A stretch of DNA of 9,976 bases from Candidatus Pelethomonas intestinigallinarum (GTDB lineage Bacteria; Bacillota; Clostridia; Oscillospirales; Oscillospiraceae). The stretch lies in NCBI GenBank assembly GCA_018712665.1, contig DVGP01000035.1, forward strand, positions 1 through 9,976, read 5' to 3'. The position numbers and the translations under genes were made by a program. The notes under the pieces were generated by a model. That model made no database searches. It worked only from the letters and a program-made list of their open reading frames with translations, and was not told where the DNA came from. Numbering within the stretch: the stretch's first letter is position 1; the number at the start of each line of letters is the position of its first letter. Positions 1-5,515 of the stretch are shown here, in pieces.

Positions 1-285
1 GGCCAGCACCACCGGGGAGCCGTGGCAGTGGAACTCGGCGCTGTCCTCCCCGGTGTAGCTGTGGCCGGCGGCAAAGGTCACCGCCAGACACCGGTCGATG
101 ACCTGCCCCCCCTCGTCCAGGAGAGCGCCCAGGACCATCTGCCGCCGGGGGTGGTCCGACAGCTTCCGCCCGTCCAGAGGGCGGAACACCCGGTCGGCGG
201 CGGCCAGGGCCTCGGGCCCCGACACCCGGAGGACCCCGATGGCGGTGATCTGGTTTCCTGTGGAGATGGCGGCAATGGTGTCCAT
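1..285 (-). CDS. mnmE: tRNA uridine-5-carboxymethylaminomethyl modification GTPase MnmE, N-terminal part (partial)
   Basis: Only the first 95 residues are present; the open frame continues past position 1. The family is a K+-activated GTPase that works with MnmG to modify the wobble uridine of some tRNAs in the cytoplasm. The visible part is the N-terminal tetrahydrofolate-binding, dimerising domain. It opens MDTIAAIST, has the family motif VLRVSGPEA at residues 18-26, and has YTGEDSAEFHCHGSPVV at 77-93, which matches the conserved YTGED...HGG/SP block. The usual glycine-rich stretch after IST reads GNQITAIG here, a mild variant. The GTPase domain and C-terminal cysteine lie outside the window. 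The start at 283-285 (ATG) is supported by AGGA about 8 nt upstream. In many Firmicutes mnmE follows rpmH-rnpA-yidC-jag. Here a gene-free repeat lies upstream instead, so transcription probably starts nearby or crosses the repeat. Confidence 0.93.
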   Translation of the reverse strand, partial: MDTIAAISTGNQITAIGVLRVSGPEALAAADRVFRPLDGRKLSDHPRRQMVLGALLDEGGQVIDRCLAVTFAAGHSYTGEDSAEFHCHGSPVVLA

Positions 286-345
286 TCTCTGCTTCCTTTC
301 TTTGCCAGTTCCATCGGCAATCATTGATTTTCTATTCGGGACCTC

Positions 346-632
346 GTGGGGGCTACCCGCCCCCACGCCCCGGGGTGGGGAGTTTCGCCCCCCGGGGAGA
401 GGGGCGTCTCGGGGGCTGCGCGCCCCCACGCCCCGGGGATGGGGAGTTTCGCCCCCCCGGGGCGAGTGACTTTTTCGACGCCGAAAAAGTCACCAAAAAG
501 GCGCCGGGGACACCCCGGTCCCCGATTTTTGCCCAATCGGATTTTTCAGATTTGAAATTGCGTTGCCACTGAATCAGGTTTTTGTCATCTGATCTGTGGC
601 GGGTTTATCGACGATACTTCGGCTGCCGCCCG
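346..632 (+). repeat. Left arm of copy 1, with an internal tandem duplication
   Basis: A terminal hairpin at 346-366 pairs GTGGGGGC with GCCCCCAC. The GC-rich unit from about 347-409 is repeated at 410-466 with small changes, whereas copy 2 has the unit once. A perfect 12-bp hairpin at 466-493 has arms GTGACTTTTTCG and CGAAAAAGTCAC with loop ACGC. The 75 bases 466-540 match 4517-4591 with a single C/T difference. Patchy similarity continues through TGCCACTGAAT (564-574), GATCTGTG (about 591-598) and ACGATACT to about 632. No open reading frame with a ribosome binding site is convincing here. Confidence 0.85.
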
Positions 633-780
633 CGTCGGCACAAGCTCCGCATCCCTCATCCTGCCGCAAGCGGCAGGCTTCGGTCGCTGCGCTGCGCCTC
701 CTTCTTCCTCGGCAACTCCGCTGGTTTGCCTCGGAGCGGCCCCTCCGGGGCCGTTTTAGCCTCGCGTCGGACTTGCGGCA

Positions 781-974
781 ATACAGGGGGGAATCCAAAG
801 GGGGCGAGCCCCCTTTGTGTCGTCGTGGGGGAGGGGTACATAGGGGAGGGACCCCATCGAAAGGGTCCCGCCCCTATGCGGCTTTTTGGTTACTTTTTGT
901 CCGCACAAAAAGTAACCCGGGGTCCGGGGGCGGAGCCCCCGCAAAGCCCAGAGTGTGGGGCTGTAGGCCCCACA
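781..974 (-). repeat. Right arm of copy 1
   Basis: This is a series of hairpins. 796-817 has a 10-bp stem around GGGGGCGAGCCCCC. 839-878 has a long imperfect stem running from CATAGGGG to CCCCTATG. 888-917 has 13-bp arms GGTTACTTTTTGT and ACAAAAAGTAACC with loop CCGC. 925-941 pairs CGGGGGC with GCCCCCG. 954-974 has an 8-bp stem, TGTGGGGC with GCCCCACA. Read on the minus strand, the 888-917 hairpin is followed by AAAAAGCCGC, which matches the CAAAAAGGCGC after the left-arm hairpin read on the plus strand. The arms are therefore inverted relatives. The arm ends 13 nt past the GH13 stop codon, so it forms the first 3' untranslated RNA of that gene. Confidence 0.8.
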
Positions 975-987
975 AAGAACAGAAAAT

Positions 988-2298
988 CTATTTTTCCATT
1001 TTCCAGTACGCCGCGCTGTAGGGCGGCAGTTGGCTGCCGCCGCCGAAGTCGTGGAGCGCCCCGGTGATCAGGTCCACCGCCCGGCCGCAGCCGGCGTCGA
1101 AGTGGGCGGTGTAGGGGGCGCTGTCGGCATTGACGGCCACCAGCACCCGCTCCCCCTCCGCGGCCCGCTCAAAGATGTACTGCCGGTTGGTGAGCAGGAC
1201 CGTGCGGTAGGCCCCATGGCACAGGGCGGGGCTGCGCCGCCGGGCGGCGGCCAGGGCGGCGATGAAGTCCGTCAGCTCGTTCCATACCGGCTTTTCCACC
1301 GCCGGGCGGAGGGCGGCGTCCCCGTCGGACTTTCGCCCCTCCATGCCCCACTCGCTGCCGTAGTACACCGCCGGGACCCCGGGTATTCCGAAGAGGAGGC
1401 CGTAGGCGGGGACCAGGTGGTTCTTGTCCGTCAGCCGGGTGGCGATGCGCTCCACGTCGTGGTTGTCCAGGAAGTTCAGCAGGGGCCTGCCCCGGTAGAG
1501 GCACCAGGGGTCGGCGCCGAACTGCCGCTGGATGCTGTGGCCGATCTCGAAGAGGTTCATGGAGTTGAAGGCGGACCACAGGCCCTTGTGGCATTCGTAG
1601 TTGGTGACGCTGTGGCACAGCTCCGGCCCCATCCACCGGTTGTAGTCCCCGTGGAGGCACTCCCCCATGAGGGGGAAGTCCGGCTTCAGGCCCTCGGTGA
1701 AGGCCCGGAGCTGGCGCAGGTAGTCGGGGCTCAGGCAGTAGGCCACGTCCAGCCGCAGCCCGTCGATGCCGAAGCGGTCCACCCAGGAGCGGATGGCGTC
1801 GAACTGGTGGCGGACCACGTCGGGGTTCCCCAGGTTCAGCTTCACCAGCTCGTAGTGACCCTCCCAGGACTCGTACCAGAGGCCGTCGTGGTAGCCGGTG
1901 TCGCCGCCGAAGTCGATGCGGAACCAGTCCCGGTAGGGGCTTCGCTCCCGCTTCTCCAGCACGTCCCGGAAGGCCCAGAAGCCCCGGCCCACGTGGTTGA
2001 ACACCCCGTCCAGCATCACCCGGAGCCCGGCGGCGTGGAGGGCGTCGCAGACCCGCTTGAGGTCCTCCTCCGTGCCCAGCCGGGGGTCCACGGTAAAGTA
2101 GTCCCGGGTGTCGTACCCGTGGCGGTCGCTGTCGAAGAGGGGGTTGAAGAGCACCGTGTCCGCCCCCAGGGCATTGATGTGCTCCACCCAGTCCAGCACC
2201 CGCAGGATGCGGTGGGCCTGGACGCCGTCGTTTTCCGTCGGGGCGCCGCACAGCCCCAGGGGATAGATCTGATAGACCACAGCCTGATCGAACCACAT
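988..2298 (-). CDS. GH13 alpha-amylase-family glycoside hydrolase (cytoplasmic maltodextrin/cyclomaltodextrin-type)
   Basis: This 436-residue retaining alpha-glucan hydrolase should cleave alpha-1,4 (possibly alpha-1,6) bonds in malto-oligosaccharides. All GH13 core signatures are visible: VYQIYPL near the N-terminus; HGYDTRDYF at 60-68; region I DGVFNH at 97-102; region II GLRLD with nucleophile Asp184; region III GEC with acid/base Glu213; and region IV FLDNHD with His280 and Asp281. A short C-terminal beta domain follows from about residue 360. There is no signal peptide and no CBM34-type N-terminal domain, so it is a compact cytoplasmic enzyme, shorter than typical neopullulanases of about 580 residues. 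GGGAGG 8 nt before the ATG supports the start. It has its own promoter at 2350-2378. Exact substrate preference (maltodextrin, cyclodextrin or pullulan) cannot be read from the motifs. Confidence 0.92.
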   Translation of the reverse strand: MWFDQAVVYQIYPLGLCGAPTENDGVQAHRILRVLDWVEHINALGADTVLFNPLFDSDRHGYDTRDYFTVDPRLGTEEDLKRVCDALHAAGLRVMLDGVFNHVGRGFWAFRDVLEKRERSPYRDWFRIDFGGDTGYHDGLWYESWEGHYELVKLNLGNPDVVRHQFDAIRSWVDRFGIDGLRLDVAYCLSPDYLRQLRAFTEGLKPDFPLMGECLHGDYNRWMGPELCHSVTNYECHKGLWSAFNSMNLFEIGHSIQRQFGADPWCLYRGRPLLNFLDNHDVERIATRLTDKNHLVPAYGLLFGIPGVPAVYYGSEWGMEGRKSDGDAALRPAVEKPVWNELTDFIAALAAARRRSPALCHGAYRTVLLTNRQYIFERAAEGERVLVAVNADSAPYTAHFDAGCGRAVDLITGALHDFGGGSQLPPYSAAYWKMEK

Positions 2299-2349
2299 AG
2301 GAAAAACCTCCCGTTGAAAAGTCAGTCATACACAAACTTCTGCTGCACC

Positions 2350-2378
2350 AGTATAGCCAAAACGCCGCCCTTTGTCAA
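2350..2378 (-). promoter_or_regulatory. Sigma-A promoter for the GH13 gene
   Basis: On the minus strand TTGACA (2373-2378) is separated by exactly 17 bases from TATACT (2350-2355). This is a perfect -35 box and a 5/6 -10 box. Transcription would begin near 2343, giving a leader of about 45 nt before the GH13 ATG. The -35 box overlaps the TGA stop (2375-2377) of the upstream hydrolase gene, so the GH13 gene can be transcribed separately from the group before it. I see no clear operator palindrome beside it. Confidence 0.75.
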
Positions 2379-3136
2379 AGCCGCACCGACCAGTCCCCGA
2401 AGCGGAAGGTCCCGGCCCCGTGGCGGAGCTGTCCCCGGTCCCGGAGCTGGCGGAAGGCGTCCCGCGTCCGGGGCACGATCTCTGGCGGGGGATCCGGGTC
2501 GTGGTGTCCGGGGAAGACCCTCTCCACCGGCAGGGCGGCGATCCGCTCCAGGGACTGGAGGTAGGCCGCCGGGTCCGTGGAGGGGAAGAAGGCCAACAGC
2601 TCCCCCCTGTAGACCAGGTCCCCGGTGAAGAGCCAGCCCCGGTCCGCCTCGTAGAAGCACATGTGTCCAGGAGAGTGGCCCGGAGTGTGGAGGACCCGGA
2701 GGGAGCGGCCCCCCAGGTCAATCTCATCCCCGTCGGCCAGCAGGGCCGCGGGCGTCCCCTGAAAGAGCTGGTAGGCGTTGACGACAAATCCCTCCGGCAG
2801 CCGGCACCGGTCCGCCACCATGGCCCGGACCGCCTCCACGGGCTGGGGATACGCCCCCTGGAGCCAGGGCAGCTCCAGGGCGTGGGCGTAGAAGGCGGGG
2901 AAGTGCCAATGGCCGCCCACGTGGTCCCAGTGGACGTGGGTGGCCACGGCGGTCAGGGGCATGTCCGTCAGCGCCTCCAGGGGCTCCCGGATGTCCCCGA
3001 TCCCCAGGCCGGTGTCGATGACCAGCCCGCGGTCCCGGCCCAGCAGCAGGTAGCAGTGGGTCTCCTCCCAGTGGCGGTACTCGCTGAGGCGCCAGGTGTC
3101 CGGCGCGATCTGTTCCATGGTGAACCAGTCGTCCAT
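2375..3136 (-). CDS. Metallo-beta-lactamase-fold hydrolase
   Basis: The 253-residue protein has the full metal-ligand set of the MBL superfamily: THVHWDH at 66-72 (His67, His69, Asp71, His72), TPGHSPGH with His154, TGDLVY with Asp173, and FPGHHD with His211. It should bind two metal ions, usually zinc, and hydrolyse a thioester, lactone, phosphodiester or similar bond. The family is too broad to name the substrate. The compact layout and GHSPGH motif resemble glyoxalase II-like hydrolases. It has no signal peptide. The ATG at 3134-3136 is preceded by GGAGG 9 nt upstream. It lies 60 nt after the rhodanese stop codon in the same direction, probably in one operon with it. MBL plus rhodanese recalls persulfide-handling pairs, but the typical ETHE1-type persulfide dioxygenase motif pattern is not evident, so that role is only a possibility. 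Confidence 0.85.
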   Translation of the reverse strand: MDDWFTMEQIAPDTWRLSEYRHWEETHCYLLLGRDRGLVIDTGLGIGDIREPLEALTDMPLTAVATHVHWDHVGGHWHFPAFYAHALELPWLQGAYPQPVEAVRAMVADRCRLPEGFVVNAYQLFQGTPAALLADGDEIDLGGRSLRVLHTPGHSPGHMCFYEADRGWLFTGDLVYRGELLAFFPSTDPAAYLQSLERIAALPVERVFPGHHDPDPPPEIVPRTRDAFRQLRDRGQLRHGAGTFRFGDWSVRL

Positions 3137-3156
3137 ATGCTTTCGCCTCCAATGGC

Positions 3157-3182
3157 CGCGGCCCGGCGAGAGCCGGGCCGCG
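3157..3182 (-). other. Perfect 11-bp hairpin between the rhodanese and hydrolase genes
   Basis: CGCGGCCCGGC (minus-strand sense, 3172-3182) pairs with its exact complement (3157-3167) around a 4-base loop. No U-tract follows on either strand, so it is not a normal intrinsic terminator. It sits just upstream of the hydrolase ribosome binding site. It could be an RNA-processing or stability element that sets different expression of the two operon genes. Confidence 0.6.
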
Positions 3183-3196
3183 TATGCCGCTTTGTT

Positions 3197-3508
3197 CTAT
3201 TTCTCAATGGGACCCTTGTAGTCCAGGATGCCCCCCAGATTCGTCACCCGGGTGAAGCCCAGCTTGTCCAATGCCTTGCAGCCCCGCTGGCTCCGGGCGC
3301 CGCTCTGGCAGTAGAGGAAGAGGGGCGCGTCCTTGGGCCGGTCCATGGCCGGGATCTGGTTGAGGGGCACGTTTACCGCCCCGGGCACATGGCCCCCGGC
3401 GTATTCCGCCGCCGAGCGCACGTCCAGGATCACCGCCCCGGGGATCTCTCGGGCCGCCTTCAGCTTGTCGTCAAAATCCGCCCCGGAGATGGGTTCAAAA
3501 AAGCTCAT
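3197..3508 (-). CDS. Single-domain rhodanese-like sulfurtransferase
   Basis: This is a stand-alone rhodanese domain of about 103 residues, the usual size for the GlpE/PspE-type single-domain class. Counting from the chosen ATG, it has LDVRSAAEY at about 28-36, GHVPGAVNVPL at 39-49 and the active-site loop YCQSGARS, with persulfide-carrying Cys67 and Arg72. It ends in the typical NLGGILDYKG segment. Its role would be transfer of sulfane sulfur to cyanide, thiols or a partner protein in the cytoplasm. The frame also opens at a GTG (3515-3517), but AAAAGGA lies only 1 nt from that codon. It sits about 10 nt from the ATG at 3506-3508, so the ATG is preferred. It follows the ZIP transporter stop by 57 nt and precedes the hydrolase, so co-transcription is likely. 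Confidence 0.88.
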   Translation of the reverse strand: MSFFEPISGADFDDKLKAAREIPGAVILDVRSAAEYAGGHVPGAVNVPLNQIPAMDRPKDAPLFLYCQSGARSQRGCKALDKLGFTRVTNLGGILDYKGPIEK

Positions 3509-3565
3509 CTGTTCCACGTCCTTTTCTCTTTGTTCTCTTTGTCTCGTCGGTATCTGTCGGCCGCG

Positions 3566-4363
3566 TTATCCCAGCAGCACGTCCAGCAGCATCATCACCA
3601 GGAAGCCCGCCATGACGCTGGCGGTGCCGGTGTGGGAGTGCTCCCCCAGGTGGGCCTCCGGGATCAATTCCTCCACCACCACGTAGATCATGGCCCCGGC
3701 GGCGAAGGCCAGGACCCAGGGCATCGTGGGCGTGATGTGGCCCGCCACCAGCACCGTCAGCAGGCCGAAGATGGGCTCCACCACCCCGCTGGCGGCCCCG
3801 TAGAGGAAGGCCCGGTGGCGGCTGACGCCATGGCCCCGGAGGGGCAGGGACACCGCCGCCCCCTCGGGGAAGTTCTGAAGGCCCATGCCCAGGGCCAGAG
3901 CCACCGCTCCCGCCATGGCGCCGCCCTCCTGGGCGGCGATGGCGAAGCTCAAGCCCACGGCCATCCCCTCGGGGATATTGTGGAGGGTCACCGCCAGGAC
4001 CAGGAGGGTGCTCCGCCGGAGCCTGGCGGGCAGGCCCTCCGGGGCGTCGGACCCGATGTGCAGGTGGGGCAGCAGGCCGTCCAGCAGCATCAGGAACACG
4101 CCGCCCAGCAGGAAGCCGCCGCCCACCGGCAGGATCACGCTCTGGCCCATCTCCTCCGCCATCTCCATGGCGGGGATCAGCAGGGACCACACCGAGGCCG
4201 CCACCATGACGCCGGCGGCAAACCCCAGGAAGATCCGCTGGACGGAGGGGCTCAGATCCTTGCGGAAGAAGTAGACGGTGGCCGCCCCTAACATGGTGGC
4301 AAGGCAGGTGAAGCCAGTGCCCACCAGGGCGTAGAGAAGCTCTCTCTGCAGCAGAGGGATCAT
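3566..4363 (-). CDS. ZIP-family divalent metal transporter
   Basis: This 265-residue polytopic membrane protein has about eight hydrophobic segments. It carries the ZIP signatures HNIPEG (residues 128-133) in one helix and QNFPEG (163-168) in the next, with VVEELIPEAH (229-238) further on; these His, Asn, Glu and Gln side chains form the metal path in the family. It resembles the ZupT/GufA branch, which imports zinc and sometimes iron or manganese across the cytoplasmic membrane. A histidine-bearing cytoplasmic-type loop (HLHIGSD, 100-106) lies between early helices. It is the first gene of the ZIP-rhodanese-hydrolase group. The AAAGG before the ATG directly abuts the start codon, which is unusually close. 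No better in-frame start with a ribosome binding site is visible. Confidence 0.92.
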   Translation of the reverse strand: MIPLLQRELLYALVGTGFTCLATMLGAATVYFFRKDLSPSVQRIFLGFAAGVMVAASVWSLLIPAMEMAEEMGQSVILPVGGGFLLGGVFLMLLDGLLPHLHIGSDAPEGLPARLRRSTLLVLAVTLHNIPEGMAVGLSFAIAAQEGGAMAGAVALALGMGLQNFPEGAAVSLPLRGHGVSRHRAFLYGAASGVVEPIFGLLTVLVAGHITPTMPWVLAFAAGAMIYVVVEELIPEAHLGEHSHTGTASVMAGFLVMMLLDVLLG

Positions 4364-4373
4364 CCTTTCTGTT

Positions 4374-4390
4374 TGCCGGCTCCGCCGGCA
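4374..4390 (-). promoter_or_regulatory. Hairpin in the ZIP transporter leader
   Basis: TGCCGGC and GCCGGCA pair perfectly (7 bp) around a 3-base loop, ending 10 nt before the ZIP start codon. It occupies the space just before an unusually close ribosome binding site and could affect initiation. On the plus strand it is followed by GGGGGA and six T (4397-4402), but no plus-strand gene leads into it. A role as a terminator there is unlikely. Confidence 0.4.
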
Positions 4391-4460
4391 GGGGGATTTT
4401 TTATTTCACTGAGCGGGGGATGGTTCTTTCCCGGGAACTGCCATTCTGGTCAGTGGCACT

Positions 4461-4680
4461 GTGGGGGCTGCGGGCCCCACACCCCAGGGATTGGGGAATT
4501 TCGCCCCCCGGGGCGAGTGACTTTTTCGACGCCGAAAAAGTCACCAAAAAGGCGCCGGGGACACCCCGGTCCCCGATTTTTGTCCAATCGGTCTATATCA
4601 ATAGGGAAAGTGCTCTGCCACTGAATGTCGTTTTTTATCTAATCTGTGATCTGGCGGTCAACGATACTCCGCCTGCCGGC
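4461..4680 (+). repeat. Left arm of copy 2
   Basis: It begins with GTGGGGGCTGCGGGCCCCAC (4461-4480) and carries one copy of the GC-rich unit that is doubled in copy 1. The 12-bp hairpin at 4517-4544 is identical to that at 466-493, and 4517-4591 differs from 466-540 by one base. Similarity then becomes patchy: TGCCACTGAAT (4616-4626), AATCTGTG and ACGATACTCCG. Confidence 0.85.
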
Positions 4681-4896
4681 CTCTTAAAGGGAGACATGTT
4701 TCTATGGGTGCTTGTCGAAATATTCTGCGCAAGATGTGCCAAAAACATTTACGCAGGACAAAACATCACAAAACAGCCTCCGCAAGGGGTGGAGGCCAAA
4801 GGGCTGGTCTCTTGGTCAGAGGCAAAAATCAACCGGCGCGGCGGCAGGCACCATCGGGGGCGTTCAGGCAGCCGCGGCGAAACAAAATCAACATAA

Positions 4897-5023
4897 GGGG
4901 GTCCACAGGGGGCATGCTTGCCCCCTGTGCGTGCTTTTGCCTACTTTTCCCACGAGGGAAAAGTAGGTCGGGGCACGGGGGCGGAGCCCCCGAAGGTCTC
5001 GACCAGCAGAGCGCTCCGCTCTG
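4897..5023 (-). repeat. Right arm of copy 2
   Basis: Hairpins occur in the same order as in the right arm of copy 1. One pairs CACAGGGGGC with GCCCCCTGTG around 4912-4928. At 4940-4967 the arms are CCTACTTTTCCC and GGGAAAAGTAGG with loop ACGA. The 17-base hairpin at 4976-4992 is identical to 925-941. At 5007-5023 CAGAGCG pairs with CGCTCTG. The 4940-4967 stem differs from 888-917 at several positions, but every change is matched on the other arm. Confidence 0.78.
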
Positions 5024-5030
5024 GAAAAAA

Positions 5031-5480
5031 TTACTTCTCCTCGGTCACCAGAACATAGATGGTCCCGGAGACCTCGAAGCCCAGCTTGGCCTTGAGCTGG
5101 TAGGAGCCGTAGGCCTTGATGGGCTCGTCCATGACGATCTTCTGCTTGGCCAGCTCGATGCCGTGCTGGGCCAGAAGGGCGTCGGAGACCTCCTTGCTGG
5201 TGACGGCGCCGAAAAGCTTGCCGTTGGCGCCGGAGCGGGCGGGGATCTTTACCTGTATGTTCTTGAGGGTCTCCGCCACCGCCTCGGCCTCGGCCTTCAG
5301 CTTGGCCTCCTGGGCCTTCTTGGCCTTCTCCTGGAGCTTCATGGTGTTGATGGCGTCCGCTGTGGCGGGGATGGCCAGCTTCCGGGGCAGAAGATAGTTG
5401 CGGGCATAGCCCTCCGCCGCCTCGATCATCTGGCCCTTTTTGCCCTGGCCCTTCACGTCCTGCTGTAAAATCACTTTCAT
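5031..5480 (-). CDS. rplI: 50S ribosomal protein L9
   Basis: This 149-residue protein has the normal bL9 length and binds 23S rRNA at the base of the L1 stalk. The N-terminal domain shows MKVILQQDVKGQGKKG and the family signature GYARNYLLPRKLA (24-36). A long Lys/Ala/Glu-rich connecting helix spans about 40-75, and the C-terminal domain contains NGKLFGAVTSKEV (86-98). A perfect TAAGGAGG (5489-5496) lies 8 nt before the ATG. It starts 35 nt after the gdpP stop codon, matching the conserved gdpP-rplI pair of Firmicutes. In Bacillus the replicative helicase gene follows; here the repeat and the ZIP gene do. Confidence 0.98.
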   Translation of the reverse strand: MKVILQQDVKGQGKKGQMIEAAEGYARNYLLPRKLAIPATADAINTMKLQEKAKKAQEAKLKAEAEAVAETLKNIQVKIPARSGANGKLFGAVTSKEVSDALLAQHGIELAKQKIVMDEPIKAYGSYQLKAKLGFEVSGTIYVLVTEEK

Positions 5481-5515
5481 GATGAAATCCTCCTTAGGTC
5501 TGTCTGATTGGTCGG

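Larger units (their letters stand above)
346..974. repeat. Composite hairpin-rich interspersed repeat, copy 1
   Basis: This gene-free stretch lies between the GH13 gene and mnmE. It consists of a left arm (346-632), a middle unique to this copy (about 633-780) and a right arm (781-974). Copy 2 at 4461-5023 has the same order and orientation. The arms carry related hairpin clusters in inverted orientation: an outer GTGGGG...CCCCAC hairpin, then a GC-rich hairpin, then a 12-13-bp hairpin around ACTTTTT/AAAAAGT followed by CAAAAAG (reading inward). The middle holds further perfect hairpins: 660-677 (8-bp stem, AA loop) and 737-753 (7-bp stem followed by TTTT). No obvious target-site duplication flanks it, and no transposase is present. 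It could be a MITE-like element, a structured RNA, or a cluster of REP-like units; the sequence alone does not decide. Confidence 0.8.
4461..5023. repeat. Composite hairpin-rich interspersed repeat, copy 2
   Basis: This gene-free stretch lies between rplI and the ZIP gene. It has the same order and orientation as copy 1: left arm (4461-4680), variable middle (about 4681-4896) and right arm (4897-5023). The middle is unrelated to that of copy 1 and is visibly less GC-rich, with many A-runs between about 4690 and 4770. Short open frames cross it, but none has codon use or a ribosome binding site like the neighbouring genes. The ends lie in intergenic DNA on both sides: the right end is 7 nt past the rplI stop codon and the left end about 100 nt before the ZIP start. 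Confidence 0.8.

Noticed and set aside
98..572. Plus- and minus-strand frames over 98-572
   Set aside because: They overlap mnmE or read through the GC-rich tandem unit. The proteins are Pro/Gly/Arg repeats and there is no ribosome binding site.
737..757. CGGCCCC/GGGGCCG hairpin followed by TTTT on the plus strand as a terminator
   Set aside because: No plus-strand gene or promoter lies upstream. It is treated as part of the repeat interior.
346..974. Insertion sequence or transposon remnant with transposase
   Set aside because: No transposase-like reading frame exists in either copy, and no target-site duplication is evident at the ends.
1030..4291. Very long plus-strand open frames (1030-2628, 2372-4291) and others antisense to gdpP and RNase J
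   Set aside because: They are antisense to genes with full catalytic motifs. Their products are rich in Gly, Pro, Arg, Val and His, with no recognisable domain, as expected from stop-poor GC-rich shadow frames.
4374..4402. TGCCGGC/GCCGGCA hairpin with downstream T6 as a plus-strand terminator
   Set aside because: No plus-strand gene precedes it, and a six-base GGGGGA separates the stem from the T-run. It is more relevant as a leader hairpin of the minus-strand ZIP gene.
4696..4966. Short plus-strand frames in the middle of repeat copy 2 (from 4696, 4704 or a TTG at 4712)
   Set aside because: The three frames compete. The A/T-rich codons are unlike the neighbouring genes, there is no family match, and two of the frames run into the hairpins of the right arm.
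346..5023. CRISPR array
   Set aside because: There are only two distant copies, with long non-uniform interiors. There is no regular repeat-spacer spacing and no cas gene.
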